Made by a program: the position numbers and the translations under genes. DNA of 64,000 nt from CAVYUC01 sp963771595. Its GTDB lineage: Bacteria; Bacteroidota; Bacteroidia; Bacteroidales; Prolixibacteraceae. The notes under the pieces were generated by a model. That model made no database searches. It had not been told where the DNA came from and saw nothing but the letters and a program-made list of their open reading frames with translations. Every line of letters starts with the position of its first letter. Within the stretch, counting starts at the first letter, position 1. Location: NCBI GenBank assembly GCA_963771595.1, contig CAVYUC010000007.1, positions 310,001 to 374,000 on the forward strand, given 5' to 3'. Shown in pieces: positions 8,743 to 17,392 of the stretch.

Positions 8743-9834
8743 ATGAAGCAAAAAACTTACACTTTTCAAAAAGTAGCCAATATTTTGATAATCATCGTAT
8801 TGGGTTATATCATTATAAAACAGGGTAAATTTATAATTGCCCCGATTGCTTTTGCTGTATTATTTACAATAATGCTGCAGCCACTTTGCAGTTTTTACCA
8901 ACGCCTTGTAAAACGTAAAGTTCCGGCAATTTTGCTCACTCTCTTCAGTGTAATTCTCGGCCTGGGCATTATTATCACACTTTTTTCTGTGCAGTTATCC
9001 ACTATCATAAATAATCTTGAAAATATAACCGGAAAAATTAGCGAAGGACTGCAACAGATATTCAACTGGCTGAACACCCACCTCGATCTTCAAAAATCGG
9101 ACATCAAACAAAATATTCCCAAACTGGCTGACAACACCATGAATTTCGTTCAAAGGGGAATATCTTCTTTAACTGCTTTCATATTCAACCTCTTCTTTAT
9201 CATACTGTTAATCTTTTTTCTGCTTTGGTACCAGGATAGTTTTAAAAAATTTATACTGGTTGAAACAAGAAAATCAAAACGTGAAAAAACGGCCAAAATC
9301 CTGAGTAAAATTCAGAAGACGATGCAAAAATATCTTTACGGAATATTGCTGGTCATAGGAATTCTGGCTGTTTTAAACAGCGTGGGATTGCTGATTATAG
9401 GTATTGATTATGCACTATTCTGGGGAATACTTGCTGCATTTCTGGCTGTAATTCCTTACATCGGAACAACACTCGGCGGAACACTCCCCTTTTTATATGC
9501 AGTGGCCACTGCCGATAACTGGTGGCAGCCTGCTGCTGTGGTTGGTATGTATGTGGTTATTCAAAATATTGAAGGAAATATAATTACTCCGAAAGTTGTG
9601 GGAAGCAGTGTTTCTGTGAATCCATTGTTTGCTTTGGTTGCCATTATTTTTGGAGGTTTTACCTGGGGAATTTCGGGTATTGTACTTGCAATTCCTGTAA
9701 TCGGCATCATTAAAATAATATTGAACCACAGCAACCGCACCAAACCACTGGCGTTTTTAATCAGCAACAAAATCCATAAGGAAGACGATAGTTTTTGGCA
9801 ACGCATGGACGATGATGAACACAGGCTGAACTAA
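8743..9834 (+). CDS. AI-2E family transporter (PerM/UPF0118)
   Basis: Integral membrane protein of 363 residues with about seven to eight hydrophobic segments. It has the family's pattern: an N-terminal helix pair, an amphipathic central region (LENITGKISEGLQQIFNWL) and a C-terminal set with PYIGTTLGGTLPFLYA and VQNIEGNIITPKVVGSSVSVNPLF, the most conserved stretch. Family members have been linked to AI-2 export or Na+/H+ antiport. The substrate cannot be read from this sequence. It is the last gene of the kinase-CBM9 group on the plus strand and converges on the xylanase gene. Confidence 0.9.
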   Translation: MKQKTYTFQKVANILIIIVLGYIIIKQGKFIIAPIAFAVLFTIMLQPLCSFYQRLVKRKVPAILLTLFSVILGLGIIITLFSVQLSTIINNLENITGKISEGLQQIFNWLNTHLDLQKSDIKQNIPKLADNTMNFVQRGISSLTAFIFNLFFIILLIFFLLWYQDSFKKFILVETRKSKREKTAKILSKIQKTMQKYLYGILLVIGILAVLNSVGLLIIGIDYALFWGILAAFLAVIPYIGTTLGGTLPFLYAVATADNWWQPAAVVGMYVVIQNIEGNIITPKVVGSSVSVNPLFALVAIIFGGFTWGISGIVLAIPVIGIIKIILNHSNRTKPLAFLISNKIHKEDDSFWQRMDDDEHRLN

Positions 9835-9890
9835 AATAATTTCACCGGCCGGTTCAGCAGTTTAAAAGTTATATGTAGAAACAGTGATTT

Positions 9891-11147
9891 TTAAAAGTCC
9901 ACAACAACGTTGCCGGCAGCTTTTGTTAAATCCACTTCTTTTGATTTTCCATCCACTGTAATTTTATATTTGCCGTAAAAAGCAGGCACACTGAATTCGC
10001 CGCTGCCGTTGGTTTTTCCGCTTTCATTTGTCCACCATTCCTTAAAAATTAAATTTTTGTATGCTTTTGCAGCCGGAGTGGGTGACCAGTCTCTTTTATA
10101 AAGCGAAGAAGCAGGAATCCAGTTTGCTCCTTCCCAGAAACCCCACATTAGGATTCCGGCAACCGCAGGTTGCGCAAAACAGATTTTGTAATATTCAATA
10201 ATGTCTTTGGCTTTCTGCTGCTCTTCTTCGGCCGTCATTTCCAGATTCCGGTTATTCATAAATTTCGAACGCTGCCCCGGAAGATTGAATTCAGTAACTT
10301 TTATGGGCAGATTAAATTTTGAAAGGGAATCAAGGGCATTTTTTAATGCCGCCCGATCAAAACTTTCCCCGTGAAGATGTCCCTGTACACCAATTCCGTC
10401 AATCGGAACTCCCTGTTTTTGCAGGAGACGAATTTGAGCCATGTATTCGGGCAGTTTATTTCCGGTGAGAACATCATAATCATTCAAATAAAGCTTTACG
10501 GAAGGATCACCGCTGTGTGCCCACTGTGCCATTTTTTTTGTAATCCCGGGTCCCAGGCGTTCTTCATAATAGTTGCCATGAATCATTTCATTGTTTAAAT
10601 CATATTCAGAAAAGCGGCCTTTATAGCGTGATGTAACCGTTTCCGCACGGTTTTTCAATGTCTGTTCCAACTCCTCATCCGAAAGCTCCTTTACCCAGGG
10701 CTGAACAAATTTTTCGATTCCCCAGAACAAATTGTGCCCGCGCAACGGGATGTTGTTTTCATCGGTCCATTGCAGCATGGCATCAATCAAATCGTAGCGT
10801 ACTTCCCCTTTTTGGCGTTCCATATTTCCCCATTTCACAGCATTTTCAGTAACTGCCGAATTAAAATTTTCGAGGAATTTTTCCTTGTATTGCTGCTGAT
10901 CGGCTTCCGAAGCCCGGCCGTTAAAAATACCGTCACTAATAGCGCAGCCAAACCAGAATTCATGATTCTGCTGCTCCACGGTAACTTTTGCCCCGGGTTT
11001 TGCCTTCACTGTAATTTTGCCCATCCGGTTTTCTGCAATCGATTTATCGATGGCGGAGGATTGCGCTGAAAGTTGCACCAACGGAAACAACAGAAATACA
11101 GCAATAAAAACAGATAATCTTTTCTTACTCCAACTGATTATTTTCAT
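9891..11147 (-). CDS. Endo-1,4-beta-xylanase, GH10, secreted
   Basis: Secreted xylan-cleaving enzyme of 418 residues with a cleavable signal peptide (LSVFIAVFLLFPLVQLSAQ). The GH10 barrel carries the acid/base Glu187 in DLNNEMIHG and the nucleophile Glu286 in IKVTEFNL, with the substrate-binding RGHNLFW at 136-142 and GIGVQGHLHG at 251-260. The acid/base motif reads NNE where most GH10 enzymes have VNE. A short beta-strand tail (FSVPAFYGKYKITVDGKSKEVDL) resembles a small accessory domain. A sugar transporter gene lies 41 bases upstream on the same strand, which suggests a xylo-oligosaccharide or related uptake unit. Confidence 0.92.
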   Translation of the reverse strand: MKIISWSKKRLSVFIAVFLLFPLVQLSAQSSAIDKSIAENRMGKITVKAKPGAKVTVEQQNHEFWFGCAISDGIFNGRASEADQQQYKEKFLENFNSAVTENAVKWGNMERQKGEVRYDLIDAMLQWTDENNIPLRGHNLFWGIEKFVQPWVKELSDEELEQTLKNRAETVTSRYKGRFSEYDLNNEMIHGNYYEERLGPGITKKMAQWAHSGDPSVKLYLNDYDVLTGNKLPEYMAQIRLLQKQGVPIDGIGVQGHLHGESFDRAALKNALDSLSKFNLPIKVTEFNLPGQRSKFMNNRNLEMTAEEEQQKAKDIIEYYKICFAQPAVAGILMWGFWEGANWIPASSLYKRDWSPTPAAKAYKNLIFKEWWTNESGKTNGSGEFSVPAFYGKYKITVDGKSKEVDLTKAAGNVVVDF

Positions 11148-11188
11148 GACTAAAAGAAAGTTAATTATAAATATTCGGATAAACTTAT

Positions 11189-12191
11189 TTAATACAACCG
11201 CGCTACGATAATCAGAGAAAGCCCGATTACAAACAGAAGAAACATGGCGGTAAGCAAACCGGTGACTCCTTTTGCACCCTTAAATTCTTTCCATATGAAT
11301 ACGCCCCAGAGCGCAGCAATTAAAGTAGCTCCCTGCCCCAGCCCATAAGATATAGCAAAACCGGCCTGCTCGGCAGCGATAATATTCAAGGTCATTCCCA
11401 GGCTCCAGATGACTCCTCCCAGGATGCCGGTAAGGTGTAATTTCAGATCACCTTTAACAAAATAATCTTTGTATGTTACTTTTTCACCGGTGAGCGGTTT
11501 ATACATAAATATTGTATTCCATACAAAATTGGAAACCAGCAGGCCCACTGCAAAAATTACAGAAGCCGTATAAGGTGTTAGTTTTCCTTCCACCGGATTT
11601 ACAAAATCGGTCACCATGGAAGCGGCTACAAACCGGTAGAAAAAGCCCATTAAGAATCCGGCCAGCAATGAAATTACAATTCCTTTGGCCGAAGTTATGG
11701 AAGAAGAGCCCGGCAGCCTGCGATAGGCAAGCGCATCCAGAATAATGGCGAGTGTAACCAGTGCCACTCCCGAAAATAATATAACTGGATTCCCAACCGG
11801 AGTCGCTGCATAATTGGTAAGAACTCCCAGAATAAGAGCCAGGCCGATTCCTATGGGAAAGGCAACTGCCATTCCTGCAATTGCAATGGCTGCAACCAAA
11901 AGAATATTTGCAATGTTAAAAATCACCCCTCCCAGAAAAGCAGAAAACAGTGATATAAAACTGGCCTGTGAAAGATCGGCAATGAACCCACGGCCCTCAT
12001 TGCCGGTACTTCCGGCGGTAAAGGCCAAGAATCAAAGCCAGCAGTAAAACACCAATGGCATAATCCCAGTAAAACAACTGGAATGGCCACTTTTTTTGAG
12101 CCAGTTTCTGTGTATTTGCCCACGATCCCCAACACAACATCGTAATAAATGCAAGAACTACTGCCCAACCATATGAATGAATTATAACCAT
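11189..12191 (-). CDS. GRP/RhaT-type sugar transporter (DMT superfamily), frameshifted
   Basis: Inner-membrane transporter of about 333 residues with some ten hydrophobic helices, resembling the glucose/ribose porter and RhaT branch of the drug/metabolite superfamily. The N-terminal piece (12191 to about 12030) has MLCWGSWANTQKLAQKKWPFQLFYWDYAIG. The second piece begins at AFTAGSTGNEGRGFIADL and runs to 11189. The two frames meet at 12025-12030, where one surplus T (ATTCTTGGCC instead of ATTCTGGCC) explains the break. The join restores a normal helix. It is upstream of the GH10 xylanase and probably co-transcribed, so a pentose or its oligomer is a reasonable but unproven substrate. Confidence 0.75.
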
Positions 12192-12398
12192 GATAATTAA
12201 TTTAGTTTCAGTTTAAGTTCAATTTCAACAAACCGGTTATTTCAAAAACAGACACGAAGATAAAGTAATACAAATATTCATAATTTATCTGATTTGAACA
12301 ATCATTTGTACAAAAGGGCTGCATTAAATTTGAGGCATATAATCAAAAGAGCGATTTGTTTGTTGAATATTTCACAATAAAGAATTAAACATCGCATT

Positions 12399-13190
12399 GT
12401 GACCTTTTTTCAAATATATTTTGAAGGATTACTTCTGGTAGTTATCTTTTTTTCGCTTCTGTGGATTTTCAGCGCTTTCAGAAAAGATGCAGGTATTGTG
12501 GATATGTTTTGGGGTGCTGGGTTTATACTGGTTACTGCATTTTATTTTTTTGTCACGGAGAATTATACTACCCGAAAGTATATAGTGCTGGCGCTTGTAT
12601 TGATTTGGGGGCTGCGCTTAACGGTGTATATTATGGAGCGGAATATGGGAAAGGAAGAAGATTTTCGGTACCGTAATTTCAGAAAAAAATATGGCGAAAA
12701 ACGATATTGGTGGATAAGTTACTTTCAGGTATTTCTTTTACAGGGCGTAATATTGTGGCTAGTTTCGTCGCCGCTGCTGGCAGCGCAGTATTTTACGGAA
12801 GAAAATGATTTGAATTTTTTCGATTTTCTGGGAATTTTAATCTGGTTGGTTGGTTTTATTTTCGAGGCCGGCGGTGATTTGCAAATGGCCCGATTTAAAA
12901 ACAACCCGCTAAACGAAGGTAAAATTCTCCGTAAAGGTTTTTGGAAATATACACGCCATCCCAATTATTTTGGCGACGCTGCTGTGTGGTGGGGCTTTGG
13001 ATGTATAAGTATTGCAGCCGGAAGTTACCTGCCTGTTTTAGGCCCCGTATTAATGACATTTTTACTGTTGAAAGTTTCAGGAGTTTCCATGCTTGAAAAA
13101 ACACTTAAAAGTACAAAACCCGGATATAATGAATATGCAAGACAAACAAATTCATTTATTCCCTGGTTTCCTAAAAAGAAAAAACAATGA
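12399..13190 (+). CDS. DUF1295 family membrane protein (steroid 5-alpha-reductase-like)
   Basis: Integral membrane protein of 263 residues with about six to seven hydrophobic segments. It has the DUF1295 hallmarks: VDMFWGAGF near the start, FEAGGDLQMARFKNNP, and the strongly conserved GFWKYTRHPNYFGDAAVWWG in the C-terminal half, shared with steroid 5-alpha reductases and isoprenylcysteine methyltransferases. The start is GTG at 12399. The stop overlaps the ATG of the peroxiredoxin gene by four bases, so the two are translationally coupled. Substrate unknown. Confidence 0.88.
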   Translation: MTFFQIYFEGLLLVVIFFSLLWIFSAFRKDAGIVDMFWGAGFILVTAFYFFVTENYTTRKYIVLALVLIWGLRLTVYIMERNMGKEEDFRYRNFRKKYGEKRYWWISYFQVFLLQGVILWLVSSPLLAAQYFTEENDLNFFDFLGILIWLVGFIFEAGGDLQMARFKNNPLNEGKILRKGFWKYTRHPNYFGDAAVWWGFGCISIAAGSYLPVLGPVLMTFLLLKVSGVSMLEKTLKSTKPGYNEYARQTNSFIPWFPKKKKQ

Positions 13191-13735
13191 AAGCTTTAAA
13201 CTGTTTATTTATCGTATTTATCATCTCAATGGACGCGGGTTATGCATATAATTCAGGAATTGAATCAGCAGAAATGGGAAAAATTGAAACGGGCGATACA
13301 GTGCCTCAATTCAAATTAAAAAATCAGGACGGCAAATGGGTCAACATTAATTCCTTGCTGGGCAGTAAAAATCTGGTCATCTATTTTTACCCGCACGACG
13401 GAACTCCGGGATGTACAAAACAAGCCTGCACCTTTCGGGACGAATACGAAAAATTTAAGGATGCCGATGCCGAAGTGATTGGAATCAGCAGCCAGTCGGT
13501 GAAAAGCCACAAAAAATTTGCGGCGAAATATGATTTGCCTTTTATTCTTTTAAGTGATGAAAAAGATGAAGTAAGAGAAAAATTTGGAGTTCCTTCCGGT
13601 TTGTTTGGGCTTATTCCCGGAAGAGTAACATACGTAGTAAATAAAAAAGGCCGGGTTGTTTATATCTTTAATTCCATGTCGGATGTGGAACAACATGTTG
13701 AAAATGCATTGAATATTCTTAAAAAACTGGATTAA
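13187..13735 (+). CDS. Peroxiredoxin, BCP/AhpC-TSA type, exported
   Basis: Thiol peroxidase of 182 residues. The N-terminus looks like a signal peptide (LFIVFIISMDAGYAYNSG), which would place it in the periplasm. The core GDTVPQFKLKNQDGKWVNI leads to the peroxidatic Cys in PHDGTPGCTKQACTFRDEY; a second Cys follows five residues later, as in BCP-type enzymes, so it may form an intramolecular disulfide. Its ATG overlaps the stop of the DUF1295 gene. The pairing of an exported peroxidase with a reductase-like membrane protein hints at envelope redox or lipid repair. That link is inference. Confidence 0.9.
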   Translation: MKALNCLFIVFIISMDAGYAYNSGIESAEMGKIETGDTVPQFKLKNQDGKWVNINSLLGSKNLVIYFYPHDGTPGCTKQACTFRDEYEKFKDADAEVIGISSQSVKSHKKFAAKYDLPFILLSDEKDEVREKFGVPSGLFGLIPGRVTYVVNKKGRVVYIFNSMSDVEQHVENALNILKKLD

Positions 13736-13786
13736 ACCAATCTTTACTGAAACCGTTTTAATGTCACGATCTAATATATTCTGTTT

Positions 13787-16549
13787 ATGAAGCAACTTGA
13801 AACACTAAAAAAAGAGCTTGGAAAACCCTACTACGATCTTGAATTTCTGCTGAATTGTTTTAAGGAGGTTCTCCTCGACAACAACGAACAGGAGCTTGCC
13901 AGCTGCATTCCCTGGATTAGTGATGAATCCAGTTACAAAGATGCAGTTTTCTCACAAAAACATTTTCACATGTTTTCGGTGTGCTTTCAATTGCTCAACC
14001 TTGCCGAAACAAACGGAGCAGTGCAGAATCGGCGGAAAGCAGAAGAAAAAGAATCACTCAGCTCCATTAATGGCCTGTGGGCCAATAGTTTTGAAATATT
14101 AAAAAAGAACGGTTTTACGGAAGATCAGATAGCAGGTATTTTCAGTGAAATTGAAGTTGAACCGGTTTTAACGGCACATCCCACGGAAGCAAAGCGCCCG
14201 GTAGTTTTAAAAAATTATCGTGAATTGTACCTGTTGCTGGTGAAGAGAGAAAACTCGATGTACAATTCCTATGAAAATGATGAAAACAAAAATGAAATTA
14301 AACGGGTGATTACTACCATCTGGTACATTGATGAATACTATATGGAAAAACCAAAAGTGGAAACTGAGCTTGACAATGTTATCCACTATTTTGTAAACGT
14401 TTTTCCTGAAATCATCAACCTGCTGAACCGGAGGCTCATCCAGGCCTGGGAGAATGCGGGATTTAATAAAAGAAAACTTGTGGAAAGCAACAACTTCCCG
14501 CTGTTAAAATTCGGAACCTGGATTGGCGGCGACAGGGACGGACATCCACTGGTTACTGCAGAAATCACTCATCAAACATTATTAAAACTGAGACTGAATG
14601 CATTTATCATCCTAAAAAATGAACTAATTAAACTATCAGAAAATCTGAGTTTTTATACCCATCAAAACCAGCTTCCCGAAAAAATTACAGAACGATTGAA
14701 TGAAATAGTTAATGAACTTGGAAATAATTCCATGGACCTTGTCTCCTCTCACAGCAATGAAGCATTTAAATTATTTGTATTGTTGCTTGTGGAAAAAATG
14801 CCTATTAACATTGGAAAGGGAAGGTTATTCGAACTGGTGGATAAAAAGGAAAGCTACAAACATTCCCTCCAGCTGATTAATGATTTGGAATTACTTAAGG
14901 CCGAATTAAAAAATCATGGGGTGTCGTCGCTGGCCAATTTTTCGGTAAATCAATCCATTCAAATTGTTAAAACATTCGGTTTTCATTTGGCCGAACTCGA
15001 CATCCGTCAAAACAGCAGTTATTACGAAAAGGCATTAATTCAAATCGTTAACGAATCAAAATTAAACGGCACATTGCCGGAAGAGTTGCCGGAGAAAGAA
15101 ATACATAAAATCATCCAGACTGAACTCAAAACCAACCGGCCGTTTATACGCGACTGGAGCCAGCTTCCGCATGAAGCCAAAAGTGTACTGAATTGTTTTG
15201 ATGTGCTTCAAAAACATATTACCGAATATTCTGACCAATCGTTGGGTTCGTTGATTGTGAGCATGACGCGCAATGCCACTGATTTGATGATGGTGTATAT
15301 TCTTGCCCGTGAAGCCGGTCTCACATTTTTTGAGAAGACATTGATTATTAAATTGAATGTGGCCCCGCTTTTTGAAACCATCAGCGATTTAATTGCCAGT
15401 CCTGCTATCATGGAAGAATATTTTAGTCTCCCTGAAGTGCAAAACAGTCTTGAATTTCAGCGGAAACAAAAAAAGCTTCAGTACAAAACCCAGGAGATAA
15501 TGATTGGCTACAGCGACAGCAATAAGGATGGCGGAATTCTGGCCAGTTCATGGTATTTATACAAAGCACAAAAGGAAATTTCGGAAGTGGGGAAAAAGTT
15601 TGGAGTTAAAATTAAATTCTTCCACGGGAAAGGCGGCTCCATCAGCCGCGGAGCAGGCCCGGTACACTGGTTCCTGCGTTCACTTCCGCATGGAACATTA
15701 TCCGGTAAATTTAAAATAACCGAGCAAGGCGAGACGATAGAAAAAAAGTTTGCCAATAAGATAAATGCAGCCTACAACCTGGAATTGATGCTTTCGGGAA
15801 CCGCATTAAATACACTCCTCCACCAGAATGAAATGCAAACAAAGAATGAAGCGCCCGAGATTCTGGAATATATGGGAAAAGAGAGTTTCAATTTTTATAA
15901 TGAATTGCTTAACAACGAACATTTTCTTGAATTTTACGAGCAGGCAACACCAATTGATGTAATCGAGGAGAGCAAAATTGGTTCGCGTCCGGCCAGGCGA
16001 ACCGGGAAAAGAACGTTTGAAGATTTGCGCGCCATACCCTGGGTTTTTAGCTGGGGACAATCCAGGTATCACATTACCAGTTGGTACGGGGTTGGTTCCA
16101 CTCTTGAAAAAATGCAAAACGAATTTCCCGAAAAATACAACAAGCTGAAAGAGCTGTTGCACACCAATCATTTTGTGCGGTACATCCTCACCAATATCGA
16201 CACCAGCCTTGCCAGTACTGATGAGGAAATCATGAAACTATATGCCGGGCTGGTTGAAAACAAGGAAATTAAAGAAACCATATTAAATCTTTTGCTTTCG
16301 GAATTGGAAAAAACGCGCCGGTTAATGCAGGAACTGCTAGGCCGCCCTATGCATGAACGACGGAAAAATCATTTTTATTCCACAGGATTGCGGGCTGAAG
16401 CATTAACAATACTGCACAAAAACCAGGTAAACAATTTAAAACAATGGCGAAGCACTAATTTCCAGGATGCAGAAGAAAAAGAAAACCTGCTGAATCAACT
16501 CCTGATTTCGGTAAATGCAATTGCCAATGCAATGGGAACAACCGGCTAA
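13787..16549 (+). CDS. ppc: Phosphoenolpyruvate carboxylase
   Basis: Carboxylates PEP to oxaloacetate, refilling the TCA cycle. The protein is 920 residues, similar to the usual 880-970. Catalytic landmarks are EVEPVLTAHPTEAKRPVV with the essential His, GTWIGGDRDGHP, the HLAELDIRQNS segment, IGYSDSNKDGG, FHGKGGSISRGAGP with the flexible Gly-rich loop, and the C-terminal SRPARRTGKRTFEDLRAIPWVFSW. The C-terminus ends NAIANAMGTTG rather than the more common NTG. The gene stands alone between the peroxiredoxin gene and the decayed amt gene, with about 50 bases upstream. Confidence 0.96.
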   Translation: MKQLETLKKELGKPYYDLEFLLNCFKEVLLDNNEQELASCIPWISDESSYKDAVFSQKHFHMFSVCFQLLNLAETNGAVQNRRKAEEKESLSSINGLWANSFEILKKNGFTEDQIAGIFSEIEVEPVLTAHPTEAKRPVVLKNYRELYLLLVKRENSMYNSYENDENKNEIKRVITTIWYIDEYYMEKPKVETELDNVIHYFVNVFPEIINLLNRRLIQAWENAGFNKRKLVESNNFPLLKFGTWIGGDRDGHPLVTAEITHQTLLKLRLNAFIILKNELIKLSENLSFYTHQNQLPEKITERLNEIVNELGNNSMDLVSSHSNEAFKLFVLLLVEKMPINIGKGRLFELVDKKESYKHSLQLINDLELLKAELKNHGVSSLANFSVNQSIQIVKTFGFHLAELDIRQNSSYYEKALIQIVNESKLNGTLPEELPEKEIHKIIQTELKTNRPFIRDWSQLPHEAKSVLNCFDVLQKHITEYSDQSLGSLIVSMTRNATDLMMVYILAREAGLTFFEKTLIIKLNVAPLFETISDLIASPAIMEEYFSLPEVQNSLEFQRKQKKLQYKTQEIMIGYSDSNKDGGILASSWYLYKAQKEISEVGKKFGVKIKFFHGKGGSISRGAGPVHWFLRSLPHGTLSGKFKITEQGETIEKKFANKINAAYNLELMLSGTALNTLLHQNEMQTKNEAPEILEYMGKESFNFYNELLNNEHFLEFYEQATPIDVIEESKIGSRPARRTGKRTFEDLRAIPWVFSWGQSRYHITSWYGVGSTLEKMQNEFPEKYNKLKELLHTNHFVRYILTNIDTSLASTDEEIMKLYAGLVENKEIKETILNLLLSELEKTRRLMQELLGRPMHERRKNHFYSTGLRAEALTILHKNQVNNLKQWRSTNFQDAEEKENLLNQLLISVNAIANAMGTTG

Positions 16550-16643
16550 AAAGAGAAAGCATAAAACTGAGCCAAATAAGAAGAAAATTATCCTCTTCAA
16601 TTTACATTTACATTTTAACTTATTTTTAACAACCTGTAATTTA

Positions 16644-17182
16644 GAATGGCTAACAATAGAATGAACTACCGGAAGAAAAAGGCCGACATTTATTGGTTTA
16701 ATGACAGGAGCAGTTGCCGGATTGGCTACCATAACTCCTGCAGCGGGCTACGTAAGTCTGGAAGCAACTTTTTTTATCGGAATCAGTGCAGGTTTTGTTT
16801 GTTATCAGGCGGTTAAATTTGTAAAATATAAAAGATGGGACGATGCACTGGATGTTTGGGGTGTGCATGGCATTGGTGGTGTTCTTGGTACAATAATGCT
16901 TGGACTTTTTGCTACAACAGCCATCAATCCCGGAGGTGCAAACGGATTGGTTATGGGAGGAGGAATTAGTTTTTTACCAAACAACTGGTTGCAATTTCAC
17001 TGGCTGCTACATAGGGATTTGTATTTACCCTTTTCATGTTAAAAGGCATGAACAAAATAATTCCGGTTAGAGTTGGAAGAATGGACGAAATAAAAGGACT
17101 TGATTTGGGTTATCATGGTGAAGTTGCCCGACATGGAAAAATTATCTGTGGCTTTTTGTTCCCGTTAATCTGGAAGAAATAA
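16644..17182 (+). pseudogene. amt: Ammonium transporter (Amt) remnant, 5' half missing
   Basis: Only the C-terminal part of an AmtB-type ammonium channel remains. The segment GLMTGAVAGLATITPAAGYV, the DVWGVHGIGGVLGTIMLGLF helix with its conserved His, and the tail IPVRVGRMDEIKGLDLGYHGEVA match the second half of the family. Roughly 230 N-terminal residues are absent. The region just upstream holds only an AT-rich stretch and stop codons. Two further lesions follow: a frame change near 16978 (PKQLVAISLAAT continues in a different frame) and an in-frame TAG at 17012-17014. Unlike the single-base breaks in other genes here, this one has clearly decayed. No glnK-like gene is present. Confidence 0.85.
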
Positions 17183-17345
17183 ATCATTTATATGAATATT
17201 TTCCCTTGAAATTTAACTGTTAATCAGCCATAATTGAACAAAACGGACTGAGCATTTAATATTGTCAAATTCATATTCATTTGATACTAAATAAATGGAT
17301 AATTCAAACCCGCAAACAGTGCTTTATACTTTCAACTTTTCATTG

Positions 17346-17353
17346 TACTTTTG
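17346..17353 (+). promoter_or_regulatory. Putative -7 box upstream of valS
   Basis: TACTTTTG fits the Bacteroidota primary-sigma -7 consensus TAnnTTTG and lies 39 bases before the valS ATG. I see no good TTTG box at the usual -33 spacing, so the call is tentative. Confidence 0.35.
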
Positions 17354-17392
17354 TGGCTCATTTTTTTTAGGTAAAAGCTGAATAAATTTTAT

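Noticed and set aside
16436..16732. A 98-codon frame across the ppc/amt junction
   Set aside because: Antisense to the ppc end and the amt remnant; no recognisable domain.
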